From: Gp6-AA40 sp963723495
GTDB lineage: Bacteria > Acidobacteriota > Vicinamibacteria > Vicinamibacterales > UBA2999
Direction: 5' to 3'
Length of the DNA: 64,000 bases
NCBI GenBank assembly: GCA_963723495.1
Contig: CAVRQR010000010.1
Span: 62,001 to 126,000, forward strand
The notes beneath the pieces are model-generated. The model had not been told where the DNA came from. It ran no database searches and saw nothing but the letters and a program-made list of their open reading frames with translations. Below are positions 8,789 to 17,973 of this stretch, piece after piece (the stretch's first letter is position 1; each line of letters begins with the position of its first letter). Position numbers and translations under genes: made by a program.

Positions 8789-11205
8789 GGCACCCTCACG
8801 GCCGCTACTGAAGCGAATTGCAGGCTGACGGGGCTGCCGTTGGGCCCGCTCGCGGACCCTGTGACTGCCAGGTTGGCGGGACCTGCGGCAACGGGTTCGA
8901 AGAGCAGTCCGGCAAGCAACCCGGTTCCGGCCACTCCTGTCAGGTCACCGCGGCGAACGATCGCAATGTCGACTCGACCTGCGACCGGGTCCGGTTGCTG
9001 ACTGAATGACGCGCCGACTCCTCCCGCCCGCATGAAGCTTCCTTCCTGAACGTTTACGAGCCGAAGCACCGCGGGGTTGTAGGTGACGGTCAGTGTCACG
9101 CCCGATAGCTGGCTGGCTCCGGTAATCGACACCGGAACGAGATACGGACCTCCTCCCAACCGGAACTCGGGGCCGGGCACCGACATCACAATCTGTCCGC
9201 CCGATGTCGACGTGGGCCCAGGTACTGCAGCACCCGGCGGTGGTACAGGCACTCCCTGAGGAGCGTTCGCACCCGCCGGGAGCGTCGCAGCCGCGGTCGG
9301 CTGGGCTTGCCCTGGCATGGGGGCAGGTGCTCCCGCCGGAGGCACCGCCGCCACATTCGGAGCGGCCGGTACACCTGTCTGTGCCGCGGGCACGAGCGGC
9401 GCAGCGGCTCCGCCCTGCGCCGGTTCGGGCGCGACGTCAGCAGGTTGGCCAATCAATGGCGGCGGCCCGCTCAGACCGAGGTTCGATTGCGTGCCGATGA
9501 AGATCGGACCGAGGTCGGTGGCGGTGAACTCACGCGACCGGACGATTCGCGGCGTCAGCAGCATCACGACATCAGACTGCTGGATCGAGTTGTCGTTAGC
9601 GGAGAACAGCTGCTTGATGACTGGCAGGTGCATGACCCAGGGCAGCCCCGAGAGCTGCCTGCGCTGCTGCTCCTGCAGTAACCCGGCGAGAAGCGTTGAC
9701 TCCCCCTCGCGCAGTCGCAGGTCGGTCTCCACTCTTCTCGAACCGAATGAGGGCAGCTCCTGGCCCGCGATCGTGATCCCGGCGCCCAGATTGCTGCTCT
9801 CGATCATCAGCTTGATCTGGATGTCGCCCTCGATGCTGACGCGCGGCGTCATCTGCACCGTGACACCAACGGGGCGATAGGTGAATGACGTCAGCGGGTT
9901 GAAGTTGGCGCCACCCTGGGCGAGCGGCGTGAAGGTGGTGGACGGGACCGGGATGTCCTCGCCGAGATTCAACTTGAGCTCGGAACCTTCGGCGCCGCGC
10001 AACTGCGGCTTGGCGATGACCTTGGTTTCGGAGTCGGTCTCGAGGAACCTGATCACCGCCGACGGGACAGCGAGATAGAAGTCGCTGGTGTTGATTCCGC
10101 GCGAGACGGTGTTCAGGTTGAAGGGCCGAAGGTTCACGGTCTGACCGTTTTCAGTCGTGCCTCCTCCCGCTGCGACACGCACGTCCTGCTCAGGCGAGAA
10201 TATCGCGTTGATCGAGTAAGTTCCGAGATCCAGCCCGAACTGCTGTGCCCGCGTCCGGCTGACCTCGAGGATCTGCACATCGACAACGATCTCCGCCCGC
10301 GGCTTGTCGAGCGTCTCGATCATCCGCTCGATGATTGGCATCATGGACGTTGTCGCCCGAATCGTGACCGTGTTGGTGTTCTTGTTCGCCGTGACCGCTG
10401 GTGCCAGCGCCTGCCCCACCGGGCGGATCACCTGGTTGATCGTCTGTGCAAGCTCCTGCGAGTCGATGTAGGACAACGGGAAGCTGACGATGACCTGCTC
10501 TTCGTACTGTGCGCGCTTCTGCGCATTGTCCGGGATGATCATGATCGTCTTCGGATTCATCACCTTGTAGAAGAGCCCGTTGGCCGAAACGATCTGCTGA
10601 ACCGCCTGCTCCAGCGTGACCTCGACGAGATTGACCGTGTACACGCGGTCCTGGTATGTGCTGTCGTAGGTGACGTTGATCCCCGTCGCCTCGCCGATAA
10701 AGTTGAAGATGTCACGCAGGCTCGCCTGCTGAAACCTGATTGGCTGGACGATGCTGTTGAAATTGAAGAGCGGCGGCGCGGCACCCGCACGCGCGGCCTG
10801 GCGAATCTGCGCCGCGGACGGCCGCGGCCGTGAGGCCTCAATCTGGTCGCGGAGCTTGCGCTCGATGTCGAGCACCTTTGCCGCGATCGCGCGGTTGGGC
10901 GGATCGTACTCACTGGCCATCCGGAACTCGCGCAAGGCGACGTCGAGCTGTCCGCGAGCTTCGGCAAGGCGCGCGGCGTCGATATGGATCCCGGATGCGC
11001 TGAGCATGGCGCGCTCGAGCGCGATCTTGTACTGAACGTTATCCGGATCGTCCTGAAAGGCCTGTCGATAGTGCACGACGGCAGCATCCCAGTCGCCCGC
11101 TCGAGCGGCGGTGTCCCCGCGCTTGAACGCACCTCCCGTAGCGCAGGCTCCCGCCAGGACGGCCATTACAACGAACGCGGCGATGGTAGCGTGTGAATGT
11201 TTCAT
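8785..11205 (-). CDS. Secretin (PilQ/GspD type) with N-terminal TPR and C-terminal cohesin domain
   Basis: 806 residues. A lipoprotein signal peptide (VLAGACATGG) is followed by TPR-like helices (about 30-120). Secretin N-domains (FQQASLRDIFNFIGEATGINVTYD; TNTVTIRATTSMMPIIERMIETLDKP in outline) reach to about 320. The secretin core runs from about 330 to 560 and includes VPSTTFTPLAQGG and SGLPWVMHLPVIKQLF. A long Pro/Ala linker leads to a C-terminal cohesin-like domain (about 685-800; VPVSITGASQLSGVTLTVTYNPAVL in outline). It forms the outer-membrane channel. The lipid anchor, TPR and cohesin additions differ from classical GspD or PilQ. It overlaps its neighbours by 4 bp on both sides, so it is tightly coupled. 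Confidence 0.88.
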   Translation of the reverse strand: MKHSHATIAAFVVMAVLAGACATGGAFKRGDTAARAGDWDAAVVHYRQAFQDDPDNVQYKIALERAMLSASGIHIDAARLAEARGQLDVALREFRMASEYDPPNRAIAAKVLDIERKLRDQIEASRPRPSAAQIRQAARAGAAPPLFNFNSIVQPIRFQQASLRDIFNFIGEATGINVTYDSTYQDRVYTVNLVEVTLEQAVQQIVSANGLFYKVMNPKTIMIIPDNAQKRAQYEEQVIVSFPLSYIDSQELAQTINQVIRPVGQALAPAVTANKNTNTVTIRATTSMMPIIERMIETLDKPRAEIVVDVQILEVSRTRAQQFGLDLGTYSINAIFSPEQDVRVAAGGGTTENGQTVNLRPFNLNTVSRGINTSDFYLAVPSAVIRFLETDSETKVIAKPQLRGAEGSELKLNLGEDIPVPSTTFTPLAQGGANFNPLTSFTYRPVGVTVQMTPRVSIEGDIQIKLMIESSNLGAGITIAGQELPSFGSRRVETDLRLREGESTLLAGLLQEQQRRQLSGLPWVMHLPVIKQLFSANDNSIQQSDVVMLLTPRIVRSREFTATDLGPIFIGTQSNLGLSGPPPLIGQPADVAPEPAQGGAAAPLVPAAQTGVPAAPNVAAVPPAGAPAPMPGQAQPTAAATLPAGANAPQGVPVPPPGAAVPGPTSTSGGQIVMSVPGPEFRLGGGPYLVPVSITGASQLSGVTLTVTYNPAVLRLVNVQEGSFMRAGGVGASFSQQPDPVAGRVDIAIVRRGDLTGVAGTGLLAGLLFEPVAAGPANLAVTGSASGPNGSPVSLQFASVAAVRVP

Positions 11206-11750
11206 TGTCCTGACAATCGAATAGTCTGCCGGCCCCGTCCGTCGACGTAGATCAGATCCGCTGAATCAGTGCCGATTCGCAGCACGCGATATCGGCCCTC
11301 GATGATGTCCCCTTCTTTTCCGTTGAAAACGTTGCCCCGACCGTCACTGAGCACCGCGACGCGAGGTACCTGCCCCGGCTGATCGAGATAGCCGATGTAG
11401 CGCAGGGGTATCGGCGGTGGCGGCGGCGGTCCGACCGGTGCGGGTGGACCAGTGTCAACCGGCGCGGAAGGCTGGCTCGCCACCGCCTCGGGCGTCTCAG
11501 CTCGACGCGACTGGAACTGAAACACGTCGCGAGTAGGCGTGGCCGAAGCGTCGTCACGACTCTCGAGCGATTCCAGCCTGATGTCGCCTACTGGATTCCC
11601 CTGGCGTGTTTCCTGTACACGACCGGTTGCCTGGACGGCGGCGGCGGTGTCGTCGCTGGAGCTCGGGAGTAAACGCAGCGTGACGATCACCGTGCCCGCA
11701 ATGACAAGGGCGATCAGGAGCAAGAGCTGACGGCGAGGAGAAGTCGTCAC
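11202..11750 (-). CDS. PilP/GspC-like inner-membrane protein
   Basis: 182 residues. One N-terminal membrane helix (LLLLIALVIAGTVIVTLRLL) is followed by a Pro-rich linker around residues 85-115 (VGPPPPPPIPLRYIGYL). A small beta domain at the C-terminus contains VPRVAVLSDGRGNVFNGKEGD and YRVLRIGTDSADLIYVDG. That layout and the ending with RQTIRLSG are those of PilP and of the GspC homology region, which links the inner-membrane platform to the secretin. Start and stop each overlap a neighbour by 4 bp (ATGA). I call it PilP/GspC-like without choosing between the two. Confidence 0.75.
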   Translation of the reverse strand: MTTSPRRQLLLLIALVIAGTVIVTLRLLPSSSDDTAAAVQATGRVQETRQGNPVGDIRLESLESRDDASATPTRDVFQFQSRRAETPEAVASQPSAPVDTGPPAPVGPPPPPPIPLRYIGYLDQPGQVPRVAVLSDGRGNVFNGKEGDIIEGRYRVLRIGTDSADLIYVDGRGRQTIRLSGQ

Positions 11751-12328
11751 TGTCCTGTCGTCCGGAAGTACGTCGAGAGTTGCAGTGTGAGGCGCAGCGC
11801 ATCGGCCACCGCACTGTCTGCCAGCGTCACATCATCGATGACCACGAACTCCGGCGACGATTCGATCTCATAGATGAAGTCACGAATGTCGGCGTAACTT
11901 CCCTCGAGATCCATGGTGACTTTGAGCCGTGTCAGGTTGCTGCCGCGCTCGATGACTGGCTCGTACTTGCGCCGTTCGAAGTCCAGGTTGGAGTCCGACG
12001 CCAACTGCGCCAGTCGTGAAAACGTCAATCGACGCGCCCCGGTGAGATCCTGCGCGAGGACACTGCTGTAAAACGTGTCGAGCTCCTTGACGGCGCGATC
12101 CTTGCCGGTCAGGGTTCCGGTTGCGTTCTTGAACTCGCCTTGCGCGGCGGCGAGTGCAGCCTCGGCGGCTCTGGTGCGTTGCTCCACGTTCGCGACGTCG
12201 CTCTGCAAGGGATACACGACGAACACGAACACCAGCAGGTTGATGATCACACCAGCGATGAGCGCGAACACCACGCGACGGTGTTCAGCGACCACTCGCT
12301 GGATCACGCTCTGGGCTGCGTCACTCAC
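11747..12328 (-). CDS. pilO: PilO-like assembly platform protein
   Basis: 193 residues. One N-terminal membrane helix (VFALIAGVIINLLVFVFVVYPL) is followed by a coiled coil (about 45-80, rich in Ala/Glu/Arg). A ferredoxin-like domain follows with LTRLKVTMDLEGSYADIRDFIYEIESS and FVVIDDVTL, a recognisable PilO/GspM pattern. It would pair with PilN in the periplasm and connect the cytoplasmic PilM ring to PilP and the secretin. Its start overlaps the end of pilN by 8 bp, and its end overlaps pilP by 4 bp. Confidence 0.8.
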   Translation of the reverse strand: MSDAAQSVIQRVVAEHRRVVFALIAGVIINLLVFVFVVYPLQSDVANVEQRTRAAEAALAAAQGEFKNATGTLTGKDRAVKELDTFYSSVLAQDLTGARRLTFSRLAQLASDSNLDFERRKYEPVIERGSNLTRLKVTMDLEGSYADIRDFIYEIESSPEFVVIDDVTLADSAVADALRLTLQLSTYFRTTGQ

Positions 12329-12939
12329 CGGCAGCGCCTCCCGTTCGCGGAGCGGAGGCCGACGCCTGCGGTGCGGCTTCCTGCGGCTGTATCACGTAGA
12401 CACCTTCGACGACTGCGCTGATCAGGCCCTCCTGATCGGTTTCCTCCTGGGCGGCAAGCACGTCGTGGAACCTTCCGGTCTTTTCGAGCGCATCGATAAA
12501 CGATTCCAGGTCCTGCACTCGCCGCGCCTGAACGCCGAGGTGCATCACCAGCCTCCCCTCCCCATCTTCCTGGGGCTGAAAGCTGGTCAGACGCACGCTC
12601 TCCGGCAGGGTTGCCTCGAGCTGCGCGAACAGGTCCGACCACGAGAAGGCGCGCAGGTCGATGATGGCGTTGGCTTCCTGCGCAGCCGCCGCAACTTCGT
12701 TCAGCTCCTTCGCATCGATCTGCGAACGAATGCGTCGGGCCTCGTCACGAAAGCCGCTGCGCTTCAGTCTCGGCCTGCTGTGCCCGCGCACCGAGAGCTC
12801 GCTCACTCGCCGTGAGCCGCACGAGCTGCACCAGGTTCACCACTGTCAACACCGCAACCAGCAGCGCCAGCGCGCCAAGCGCCAACTGGACGGCGCGGAT
12901 GTTGTAGAACGGGCGCGTGGAGAGGTTGGTTCGCAGCAT
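12321..12939 (-). CDS. pilN: PilN-like assembly platform protein, one frame break
   Basis: The N-terminus MLRTNLSTRPFYN is the conserved PilM-binding peptide of PilN. A membrane helix (LALGALALLVAVLTVVNLV) and a coiled coil come next. At 12750-12752 an AAA run (TTT on the coding strand) appears to carry one extra base, giving a premature stop just after EAQRLS. With one base fewer the frame continues as RDEARRIRSQIDAKELNEV, FSWSDLFAQLEATLPESVRL and VMHLGVQARRVQDLESFIDALEK, the periplasmic PilN domain. The repaired protein is about 205 residues. Its ATG shares one base with the pilM stop (TGATG). Confidence 0.82.
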
Positions 12940-13899
12940 CAGGCGGCCGCCTCTCGTCGAGTCCTCAGAAGCATTCCGACCAGCGGCGACAAGGTCGCCA
13001 TCAGTTCGGGTGTGGCTTGAATACGGTCGGTCAACGCGGCACCTCGTGTCGGGTCGATCGGCTCGACGACGGTCCCCATTCGTGACTCGAGATTTCGCCT
13101 TGCCAGATCGACCTCACCCTGCAGACGGCCGATGCCCCCCAGCAGGATCTTGCTGAACCCCCGGCCCTCCAGACGATCCTGGTAATACATGGCGGTCTGG
13201 TGGACCACGTCCTCGAGGGCTTCCGCATCACCCTCGGCGCGGTTGCGGAAGAACATCATGTCCTCGCGCCGCAGGATGGCGATCGACGTGTATTCGGGGC
13301 GCATGTGGACGACCAGCCAGTCACCAGCTGTCCCGAGGTTGGAACTGAGAAACAGATTGATCACGCCGAACGTGCAGATGTCCACGAGCCCAGCCTCGAT
13401 GCCGACCTCTTCGCACACGCTCTCGTATTCGCGAATCGTCTCCCTGCGCGCCGCCACGACCACGAACTCGCTGCTGGTGGCACTTCGCGTCCCCGGGGTA
13501 GAGGTCAGACACGCATCCTCGACCGGGAAACGGCGTCGACTTCTTGATTTGCCAGCGGATCAACTGAATCAGGTCGTCGCGCCTCTTGGGCGTCTGTTCG
13601 AAGCGCACGAGCGAGACCTTGGCGGCGACATCAGGAATCACGAGCGCAACGCGCTTCGGCTTGAGACCCAGACTCTGACACGCGGCGCTGAGCGCGCGCG
13701 AGACCGCACCGGGATCGGCGATGTTCGGCGATGTCAGCGACGGCGTCACCGCGCCGGCAGGCAAGGGCTCGACGGCGTACCCCTGCACGACCGGGTTCGT
13801 GGTGCGACCACCGAGAACGGCCACCGACACTGCTGCCGGCGAGATCTCGAGAGCCGCTTCGAGAGGCGGGCTTGCCAGCCAGGACGCCAGAATACTCAT
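12939..13899 (-). CDS. pilM: PilM-like actin-fold protein, one frame break
   Basis: The first frame gives about 120 residues including ALEISPAAVSVAVLGG (phosphate loop region of the actin-like fold) and RVALVIPDVAAKVSLVRF and LIQLIRWQIKKSTPFP. At 13525-13527 a GGG run seems one base too long. The other frame continues VEDACLTST, EFVVVAARRETIREYE, CTFGVINLFL, DWLVVHMRPEYTSIAILR and ILLGGIGRLQGEV, the PilM/SHS2 pattern. PilM is the cytoplasmic ring that binds the N-terminal peptide of PilN and contacts the ATPase. It overlaps the ATPase gene end by 4 bp and starts at ATG 13899. Confidence 0.82.
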
Positions 13900-15518
13900 T
13901 CGACGAATGTCACCTTGTTGATTTCGCGCAGGGTCGTCAAACCGGTCAGGACCTTTTCGACGGCCGACTCGCGGAGGAATCGCATCCCCTCCTCGTGCGC
14001 TGCCTTCTTGATCTCAGAGGCAGGTCGCCGGTCGAGGATCATCTCTCGGATCCGATCGGATAGGTTCAGCAACTCGCAGATGGCCGTGCGCCCCTTGAAG
14101 CCGGTTCCACCGCATTCCACGCAACCCGCACCTTCATAGAAGCGGTGGCTATGAGCAAGCTCTGGAGCGAGCCCGGCTTCCTGCAGCGCCTTCGCCTCCA
14201 CCAGCGTCGGTCGCTTACAGTGCGTACAGATGAGGCGCACCAGCCGCTGCGCCATGACACAGTTCAACGCCGACACGAACTGGTAGGGCTCGACGCCCAT
14301 GTTCAGGAAGCGTCCCAACACGTCCACCACGTTGTTGGCGTGAACGGTGGTGAAGACGAGGTGGCCGGTCAGCGCGGACTGAATCGCGATCTGGGCGGTT
14401 TCGGGGTCGCGGATCTCACCGACCATGATCTTGTCGGGGTCATGCCTGAGGATCGAGCGCAGCCCGCGCGCGAACGTCAGCCCCTTTTTCTCATTGATCG
14501 GAATCTGCGTGATCCCGCGAAGCTGATACTCGACGGGATCCTCGATCGTCACGATCTTGTCTTCGACCGACTTGATCTCGGACAGCGCCGCATAGAGTGT
14601 GGTGGTCTTCCCCGACCCCGTTGGACCGGTGACCAGCACCATCCCGTACGGTTCGCGGATATATTTCCGGAAGCGGCGCAACTCCAGATCCGGGAGTCCA
14701 AGGATGTCGAGCTTGAGTTCGGTGAACTGCTCGCTGATCGATTCCTTGTCGAGGATACGGATAACCGCATCTTCGCCGTGGACGCTCGGCATGATCGACA
14801 CGCGGAAGTCGATCGTCTTTCCTGGCATACGGACCTTGAACCGGCCGTCCTGAGGTACGCGCTTCTCGGCGATATCGAGCTCGGCCATCACCTTCACACG
14901 CGAGATGATGGAGCTGTGGAACTGCTTGCCGATCGGCCGCATCGCAGGCTGCAGCACTCCGTCGATGCGGTACTTCACGTGCACGGCGTCGTCGCCGGTT
15001 TCGATGTGAATGTCGCTGGCGCGGCGTTGAATCGCCGTGTAGATCGTCGAGTCAACGAGCTTGATGATCGGGCTGATGTCGCTCGTCAGGCGTTCGACGG
15101 TGAGGTTGTCGTCACCGGTCTCGTCCTCTTTGAGGACCTGAAGCTCGAACCCTTCTGTAGCTTCCTCGAGAACGCGCTGGGAACTCTCGCTCTTCTTGAG
15201 AATCGACTGAATCGCTGACGGCGCGCCGACCGTGACGCGAATCGGCGTGCGAAGGATCACGCCGAGTTCGTCGATCATCGGAAGATCGGTGGGATCGGAC
15301 ACCACGATGACCAGGGATCGACCTTCGCGTCGATGCGGCACGAACCCGTACCGCAGCATCAGGTCCGCCGGAATCGATCGGAACAGGTCCTGATCGATGC
15401 GGAACTCGCTCATCTCGACGAATTCCAGGCGGTAACGGGTCGCGAGCGCCCGCGCACGTGCGACTTCTTCGGAGACGTCCTCTGAATCGGGCAGCGGATT
15501 TGTTTTCGCAGTTGCCAT
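13896..15518 (-). CDS. GspE/PilB-type secretion or pilus assembly ATPase
   Basis: 540 residues. An N-terminal GspE/MshEN domain (about 1-140) is followed by the N2 segment with RRASDIHIE. The RecA-like domain carries Walker A GPTGSGKTTT at residues 298-307, the Asp box around IVTIEDPVEY, Walker B DKIMVGEIRD and the His box HLVFTTVHANN. A zinc-binding four-cysteine region (CTHC ... CVEC) follows and the protein ends at REINKVTFVE. It powers pseudopilus or pilus assembly from the cytoplasm. Start and GspF stop overlap as TAATG. No retraction ATPase (PilT) is present nearby, which favours a secretion (type II) reading over twitching pili. Confidence 0.92.
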   Translation of the reverse strand: MATAKTNPLPDSEDVSEEVARARALATRYRLEFVEMSEFRIDQDLFRSIPADLMLRYGFVPHRREGRSLVIVVSDPTDLPMIDELGVILRTPIRVTVGAPSAIQSILKKSESSQRVLEEATEGFELQVLKEDETGDDNLTVERLTSDISPIIKLVDSTIYTAIQRRASDIHIETGDDAVHVKYRIDGVLQPAMRPIGKQFHSSIISRVKVMAELDIAEKRVPQDGRFKVRMPGKTIDFRVSIMPSVHGEDAVIRILDKESISEQFTELKLDILGLPDLELRRFRKYIREPYGMVLVTGPTGSGKTTTLYAALSEIKSVEDKIVTIEDPVEYQLRGITQIPINEKKGLTFARGLRSILRHDPDKIMVGEIRDPETAQIAIQSALTGHLVFTTVHANNVVDVLGRFLNMGVEPYQFVSALNCVMAQRLVRLICTHCKRPTLVEAKALQEAGLAPELAHSHRFYEGAGCVECGGTGFKGRTAICELLNLSDRIREMILDRRPASEIKKAAHEEGMRFLRESAVEKVLTGLTTLREINKVTFVE

Positions 15519-16723
15519 TACGCGCCTACTACGGACGTCAATTCAAACAACGGCATGTACAGCGCCAGTACAACGACAGCGATGACGATGCCCATGATCA
15601 CGAGTATCACTGGCTCCACGAGCGTGATGAACCGGCCAACTTCAGTCTCGATCTCCTCGTCGTAGAACTCCGCCAGGCTGTTCAGCATTTCCTGGAGCGC
15701 ACCAGTCGACTCGCCAACCTCCACCATCTTCACGGCCACGTCCGGAAAGACATTGCGCTCACGCAGTGCTGCCGCGAATCCCTGACCTTCCTGCACCCGG
15801 ACACGCACTCGATCCAGGTCTCGTGCGAGATGCTGGTTGGACAAAGAACGCACACTGATTTCGAGCGCGTTGACGAGCGGTATCCCGCCCCCGAGCAACG
15901 TGGCTAGCGTGCGGGCCAACTGCGACGTAAAAAACTTTCGGGCGGTCTCGCCGACCCACGGGAGGTCGAGCAGCCATTTGTCCAGTCGATGACGCCAGGC
16001 TGGCTGGCGGGACCAGTAAGCGGCCGCAACGCCCAGGCCAATCACCCCAGCGACAATGAAAACGATGTTGGAGACCACGGCGTTCGAGACGCCGACGATG
16101 ATCCGTGTAGAAAGGGGCAGCTCGCGGTCGAAATTGGCGTAGAAGTCCGAGAAGGCCGGAACGACCTTTACGACGATGATCCCGATGAGCACGATCATCA
16201 TCGTCACCAGTATGCTCGGATAGATCAGTGCCGACAGCGTGCGGCGCTTTACCGCGCCCACGATCTTCTCGTAGGTGACGTAGCGTCGAATGACCGCATC
16301 CAGGTTGCCGCTACGTTCGCCGGCCAGCAACGACGCCGAATACACTAGGGGAAATAGTGACTGGTGCTCGGCGAACGCATCAGAGAGCGAGGTCCCGCTC
16401 CTGACGCGGTCATGGACACTGTCCAGCACCGTCTTGAACGTCGGGTTGAGGACGCGCTGGCGGAGGATATCGAGCGACTGGACTAGCGGCATACCGGCTT
16501 TGAGCAGCGTGGCGAGCTCCTGGTTGAAGACGAGGAACTCCTGCCGTTTGATCTTCTGTCGGCGCCCACCCGTGGACAGGGATAGGGCTGCCCGGCGCTG
16601 GAGGGACAGCACATACATGCCCTTTTCCTCCAGCTCGCGCCGCAGGCGTGCCTCACTGTCGGCGACGTAGGTCCCCTCGACGATCTCGCCGGCAGATGTG
16701 CCGAGTCGACAGCGAAACTCCAT
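15518..16723 (-). CDS. gspF: GspF/PilC-type inner-membrane platform protein
   Basis: 401 residues with two cytoplasmic T2SSF domains (residues about 65-190 and 270-390), each containing the recognisable helix bundle (FNQELATLLKAGMPLVQSLDIL; FTSQLARTLATLLGGGIPLVNALEI in outline). Three membrane helices are seen, near SILVTMMIVLIGIIVVKVV, IVFIVAGVIGLGVAAAY and VILVIMGIVIAVVVLALYMPLF. It is the polytopic platform that couples the ATPase to pseudopilin insertion. It is the first gene of the assembly operon read on the minus strand and lies 36 bp after the upstream lipoprotein gene. Confidence 0.92.
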   Translation of the reverse strand: MEFRCRLGTSAGEIVEGTYVADSEARLRRELEEKGMYVLSLQRRAALSLSTGGRRQKIKRQEFLVFNQELATLLKAGMPLVQSLDILRQRVLNPTFKTVLDSVHDRVRSGTSLSDAFAEHQSLFPLVYSASLLAGERSGNLDAVIRRYVTYEKIVGAVKRRTLSALIYPSILVTMMIVLIGIIVVKVVPAFSDFYANFDRELPLSTRIIVGVSNAVVSNIVFIVAGVIGLGVAAAYWSRQPAWRHRLDKWLLDLPWVGETARKFFTSQLARTLATLLGGGIPLVNALEISVRSLSNQHLARDLDRVRVRVQEGQGFAAALRERNVFPDVAVKMVEVGESTGALQEMLNSLAEFYDEEIETEVGRFITLVEPVILVIMGIVIAVVVLALYMPLFELTSVVGA

Positions 16724-16759
16724 TTACTTTCCAGCCACGTAACCTTTAGACCCGCTTCC

Positions 16760-17641
16760 CTATAGTTTCGGCTGAACGAGCGCGCGGAATACCCGTACCC
16801 CCAACTGGCGGGTATCAGGGCTTTGAAGCCCTGCGAACTTGGCTGGCACAAAGGTCTTATCGGATACCACAGCCAAGTCGATGTCCTGCCCGTCCCCCAG
16901 CTGGCTCTGAGCCAAGGGAATCCTCCGAACAAGGGAGGGCCCCGGTTCCAAGTCAAAATCGTCTACGACCGTGTCGCCCAGACGGATTTCCACGTGCTGC
17001 GTCATCGGAAATACCTTGTTGGGCTGGTCCAGCTCGAGTATTAATTCAATGTCACGTCTTGGGTTCGCAAACGTCAGGCGTCCCAGCTTCATCGACCAGC
17101 GCCATTCCAGTCCCGACCCTTTTGGCGCCTCTGGGGGGTACCATCCATTACCGAAAATAACGACGTACGGGTCGGTCCTCTCCCGCATCTCGAAAGACCC
17201 GGCCCTGACCGCGCGGTGCTCGAACATCTCACCCGACAGCGGGAGTCGCTCGCCGGTCGACATGGAATAGAGGCCGACGACGAAGGTCGCCTGACCGACG
17301 TAATCTGAGGTCGGCGCATACACCGGCTGCTTGTACTGAACTGTGGAACCAGCCTTCCACTCGCGTGTCGACGTGGGCGGCATGTGGTCAGCTGCGCCAA
17401 TCATCTGGCCTTCGTCATCCACCACGTGCACGAAAACGGTGTAATCCTCCTGAAACGGGGGGGCATCCGTGGCGATCGCGAACCTCACGTCCAGCTCGAC
17501 AGGCATGCCCGACGAAACCACCGATGGGTGGACTGATACCGTGGCCGAGGCAACACCCTTGGCATCATCGACCGGTGGCTTCGAGCACGCGGCGGATAAG
17601 ATCAAGAGCATCACCGGGAAGGATGGTGAACATCTGGGCAT
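16760..17641 (-). CDS. Lipoprotein of unknown function
   Basis: About 293 residues from the ATG at 17641. The signal peptide ends in a lipobox (MLLILSAAC, Cys about 19). The mature part has VASATVSVHPSVVSSGMPVELDVRF, an Ig-like beta-sandwich start, then YTVFVHVVDDEGQMIG and FVVGLYSMSTGERLPL. These are patterns seen in extracellular beta-sandwich proteins that decorate glycosyltransferase or polysaccharide loci. I do not recognise a family with confidence. It precedes the GspF gene by 36 bp and could be co-transcribed with the secretion operon. It is divergent from the microcompartment gene with about 29 bp between starts. Confidence 0.6.
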   Translation of the reverse strand: MPRCSPSFPVMLLILSAACSKPPVDDAKGVASATVSVHPSVVSSGMPVELDVRFAIATDAPPFQEDYTVFVHVVDDEGQMIGAADHMPPTSTREWKAGSTVQYKQPVYAPTSDYVGQATFVVGLYSMSTGERLPLSGEMFEHRAVRAGSFEMRERTDPYVVIFGNGWYPPEAPKGSGLEWRWSMKLGRLTFANPRRDIELILELDQPNKVFPMTQHVEIRLGDTVVDDFDLEPGPSLVRRIPLAQSQLGDGQDIDLAVVSDKTFVPAKFAGLQSPDTRQLGVRVFRALVQPKL

Positions 17642-17670
17642 CTCGAGTGGAATGATACTATCTCCACCGC

Positions 17671-17946
17671 ATGACGTCCGACGCACTCGGAATGGTTGAA
17701 ACACGCGGTTTGATTGGCTCCGTCGAGGCTGCTGATGCGATGGTCAAGACGGCCAATGTCGTGCTCGTCGGTAAGGAGTACATAGGGGCGGGCTACGTCA
17801 CCGTGCTCGTCCGCGGAGACGTGGGAGCGGTCAAAGCCGCGACTGACGCCGGCGCGGCAGCTGCCCGGCGCGTCGGGGAGCTCATTTCGGTCCACGTCAT
17901 TCCAAGACCGCACGCCGAGGTCGAGCGGATCCTTCCCAAGTCATAG
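17671..17946 (+). CDS. Bacterial microcompartment hexameric shell protein (BMC-H)
   Basis: A 91-residue single Pf00936-type BMC domain. The N-terminus DALGMVETRGLIGSVEAADAMVKTANV is the family hallmark in outline. YIGAGYVTVLVRGDVGAVKAATDAG and a VGELISVHVIPRPH ending follow, as in PduA/EutM/CcmK hexamers. Such proteins tile the facets of icosahedral protein shells. The next gene, 27 bp downstream, is a CoA-acylating aldehyde dehydrogenase, the signature enzyme of metabolosomes. No pentameric vertex protein, trimer, phosphotransacylase or alcohol dehydrogenase gene is present in this window. The shell must therefore be completed from elsewhere, or this is a reduced or satellite locus. Confidence 0.93.
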   Translation: MTSDALGMVETRGLIGSVEAADAMVKTANVVLVGKEYIGAGYVTVLVRGDVGAVKAATDAGAAAARRVGELISVHVIPRPHAEVERILPKS

Positions 17947-17973
17947 AGCCAGGGAGAGCCACCCGGACCCATC

